Source: Geobacter sp. FeAm09 | GTDB lineage: Bacteria > Desulfobacterota > Desulfuromonadia > Geobacterales > Pseudopelobacteraceae | Reading direction: 5' to 3' | Assembly: GCF_008330225.1 (NCBI RefSeq) | Contig: NZ_CP042466.1 | Span: 310,001 to 374,000 of the forward strand | DNA: 64,000 nt | Part shown: piece by piece, positions 62,696 to 64,000 of the stretch | Layout of the letters: the number at the start of each line of letters is the position of its first letter | Numbering within the stretch: position 1 is the first letter of the stretch | The notes under the pieces: generated by a model | Told to the model about the DNA's origin: nothing | Databases searched by the model: none | What the model saw: only the letters and a program-made list of their open reading frames with translations | Translations under genes and position numbers: made by a program

Positions 62696-63259
62696 TCAGG
62701 CCCGCGATATGAACCTGCCGTCGCGGGTATCCACCTTGATCTTCTCCCCGGTTTCCAGGTACGGCGGAACCTGCAGCTTGAGGCCGGTTTCCAGGATGGC
62801 TTCCTTGGTCTGGGCCGTGGCGGTGGCGTTCTTGAGCACCGGCGCGGTTTCCGTGACGACCAGTTCCACGGTCATGGGCAGTTCCACGTTGACCAGGCGC
62901 CCCTCGAAGAGTCCCAGCACCACCTCGGTCCCCTCCAACAGATACGGGGCCAGCGCCTCGAACGCCTCCTCCGCCACCTCGAACTGCTCGTAGGTTTCCA
63001 GGTCCATGAAGACCCCCTTGGCGCCGTCGGCATAGAGGAACTGGCCCTTGTTGCGGCCGTAGTCGGCCTCGTCCACCTTGTCGCCGGAGCGGAAGGTCTT
63101 GTCCAGCACCTGGGAGGTGATCAGGTTGCGGTAGCGGGTCTTGACCATGGTGTTGGCGCCGCGGGCCGACGGGGACTGGAAGGTGACGTCGAGGATCAGG
63201 CAGGGTGCCCCGTCCAGCTGGATGACGAGCCCCTTTTTGAAATCGGATGTGGTGAACAT
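62696..63259 (-). CDS. efpL: EF-P-like translation factor of the YeiP/EfpL type
   Basis: This is a 187-residue three-domain EF-P fold. The tip loop reads FQSPSARGANTMVKT with Arg33 where classical EF-P has a GKG-type loop and a modified Lys/Arg; it resembles E. coli YeiP (EfpL), which carries SPTARGAATL. EfpL helps ribosomes pass difficult sequences such as polyproline. ELPMTVELVVTETAP and LKLQVPPYLETGEKIKVDTRDGRFISRA are typical of domains 2-3. RBS GGAGAG lies before the ATG. Automatic annotation would probably call it efp. Confidence 0.88.
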   Translation of the reverse strand: MFTTSDFKKGLVIQLDGAPCLILDVTFQSPSARGANTMVKTRYRNLITSQVLDKTFRSGDKVDEADYGRNKGQFLYADGAKGVFMDLETYEQFEVAEEAFEALAPYLLEGTEVVLGLFEGRLVNVELPMTVELVVTETAPVLKNATATAQTKEAILETGLKLQVPPYLETGEKIKVDTRDGRFISRA

Positions 63260-63311
63260 GGTACTCTCCTTATTAAATAAAATTGGAAATCTGTTTTATT
63301 CAAAAATCAAC

Positions 63312-63453
63312 ATCTGCCGCAGAGACACGGAGACCCAGAGGTTCACAGAGAAAAGCGAAACGTCATTGGGTAAACCAAAATGAGGCTTCGTTGTTTTTTG
63401 TCTGTCTTGCTTCTGGTTTTCTCTGAGTCTCTGTGTCTCCGTGGCAGATTTTA
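63312..63453. repeat. Inverted-repeat intergenic element, family 1, copy E
   Basis: The left arm (ATCTGCCGCAGAGACACGGAGAC) and the right arm (GTCTCTGTGTCTCCGTGGCAGAT) are inverted, with about 95 bases between. It fills the gap between queF and the EF-P-like gene; its right edge lies just beyond the queF stop. Confidence 0.8.
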
Positions 63454-63456
63454 AGT

Positions 63457-63888
63457 TTATTCCTTACGGTACTCGGCCGTGGGCCAGAAGGGGATGCCGC
63501 CCCGGGGGGTGAATTCGCCCCGCACCGTCAGCCAGGCCGGTTCGAGCAGCTTGACCAGATCGTTGCAGATGCGGTTCACGCTGGCCTCGTGGAATTCGCC
63601 GTGCATGCGGAAGGAACCCAGGTAGAGCTTGAGGCTCTTGCTTTCGACGCACAGCCGGTCCGGTTGGTAGTCGATGACGATCTTGGCGAAGTCCGGCTGC
63701 CCGGTCATGGGACAGAGGCAGGTGAACTCGGGGCATTCGATGTGCAGCGTGCCCACGGCCCCGGCCGGGTTCATGTCCGGTTGGGCAAAGGGGCTGGGGA
63801 ATGATTCCAGCAGCCCGGCGTCGGGCCGGTCGTAGCGGTAGGCCGTTGCCCCGGCTCCCAGTGATTTCAGATTCTCGTGAAGCGCCAT
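63457..63888 (-). CDS. queF: NADPH-dependent 7-cyano-7-deazaguanine reductase (preQ0 reductase)
   Basis: The 143-residue protein is type I (unimodular) QueF. The catalytic Cys lies in FTCLCPMTGQPDFA (about 56) and the QueF motif ESKSLKLYLGSFR (about 82) is complete. It reduces preQ0 to preQ1 for queuosine in tRNA. A likely promoter lies 40 bp upstream. FolE2 at 13065 supplies the first step of the same pathway. Confidence 0.94.
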   Translation of the reverse strand: MALHENLKSLGAGATAYRYDRPDAGLLESFPSPFAQPDMNPAGAVGTLHIECPEFTCLCPMTGQPDFAKIVIDYQPDRLCVESKSLKLYLGSFRMHGEFHEASVNRICNDLVKLLEPAWLTVRGEFTPRGGIPFWPTAEYRKE

Positions 63889-63927
63889 AACTCATATCTC
63901 CCTTGCGATCGGTCCAAAACGAGCGCC

Positions 63928-63956
63928 ACAATACCATTACGCGGTGTTTCAGGCAA
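63928..63956 (-). promoter_or_regulatory. Probable queF promoter
   Basis: On the minus strand TTGCCT (63951-63956) and TATTGT (63928-63933) are 17 bp apart, about 40 bp upstream of queF. Each box matches 4 of 6 consensus bases. Confidence 0.55.
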
Positions 63957-64000
63957 CCCTTTGCACTACTTCCTCCGGGGCCCGCGGTGGTGGTGTTGCC

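Noticed and set aside
1-64000. CRISPR array, prophage, integrase or insertion-sequence transposase
   Set aside because: No regular short direct-repeat array and no transposase/integrase-like open frame was found on either strand; repeats seen are palindromic intergenic elements.

Overview
The window looks like chromosomal DNA from a member of the Geobacteraceae or a close relative (Desulfuromonadia). It is GC-rich and gene-dense. It carries a gene pair resembling the Geobacter soluble Fe(III)/NADPH reductase SfrBA, a small triheme c7-type cytochrome, two futalosine-pathway menaquinone genes (mqnB, mqnD), a complex I membrane arm, and a complete division/cell-wall (dcw) cluster with the DAP-type MurE motif. 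No transposase, integrase, CRISPR array or prophage was seen. The genus is an inference from gene content, not a measurement.

Layout. 1-8.9 kb: end of a LysM/TPR protein; a membrane-anchored pseudo-receiver protein; a glcD-type flavoprotein with a small membrane protein; maf; then a translationally coupled run of yggS, a CHASE2 adenylate cyclase, an SH3 protein and an M48 lipoprotein protease. 8.9-14.8 kb: a minus-strand operon folE2 / DUF2064 glycosyltransferase / hybrid histidine kinase / mqnB, then acyP and engB. 15.1-24.1 kb: nuoH, an ankyrin protein, nuoIJKLMN and a frameshifted M48 protease. nuoA-G are absent from the window. 24.1-27 kb: a DUF4337 protein, mqnD and an M29-like aminopeptidase. 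27.3-32.2 kb: sfrB and sfrA, each followed by a near-identical 121-bp palindromic element. 32.3-34.5 kb: a B12-binding-type radical SAM protein, a 59-residue Cys-rich protein and the triheme cytochrome. 34.6-53.4 kb: the dcw cluster on the minus strand, in the order mraZ rsmH ftsL ftsI murE murF mraY murD ftsW murG murC murB ddl ftsQ ftsA ftsZ, with a clear sigma70 promoter and a three-box MraZ-type operator. 53.4-56.9 kb: two uncharacterised genes, RNase P RNA (rnpB), a zinc-ribbon coiled-coil protein, a NIF3 protein and a tRNA with CAU anticodon. 57.1-62.7 kb: a citrate lyase operon (citC, citD, PPC-domain gene, citE, citF, citX, citG). 62.7-63.9 kb: an EfpL/YeiP-type EF-P and queF.

Three cross-cutting features stand out. 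(1) Four genes (M48 protease, sfrB, rsmH, citE) are each split by exactly one missing G in a G/C run, and murB shows a similar anomaly at its start. This pattern points to homopolymer undercalling in the sequence rather than real pseudogenes. (2) Several repeat families occupy intergenic space: five copies of an inverted repeat built on CCACGGAGGACACGGAG-like arms (two in nuo, two in dcw, one before queF), two copies of the 121-bp element, and a third repeat that forms the 3' end of nuoJ and the ribosome-binding site of nuoK. (3) Respiratory genes dominate the first half: a complex I membrane arm without its peripheral arm lies near an NADPH:acceptor module whose parts resemble NuoF and NuoG, alongside menaquinone synthesis genes.
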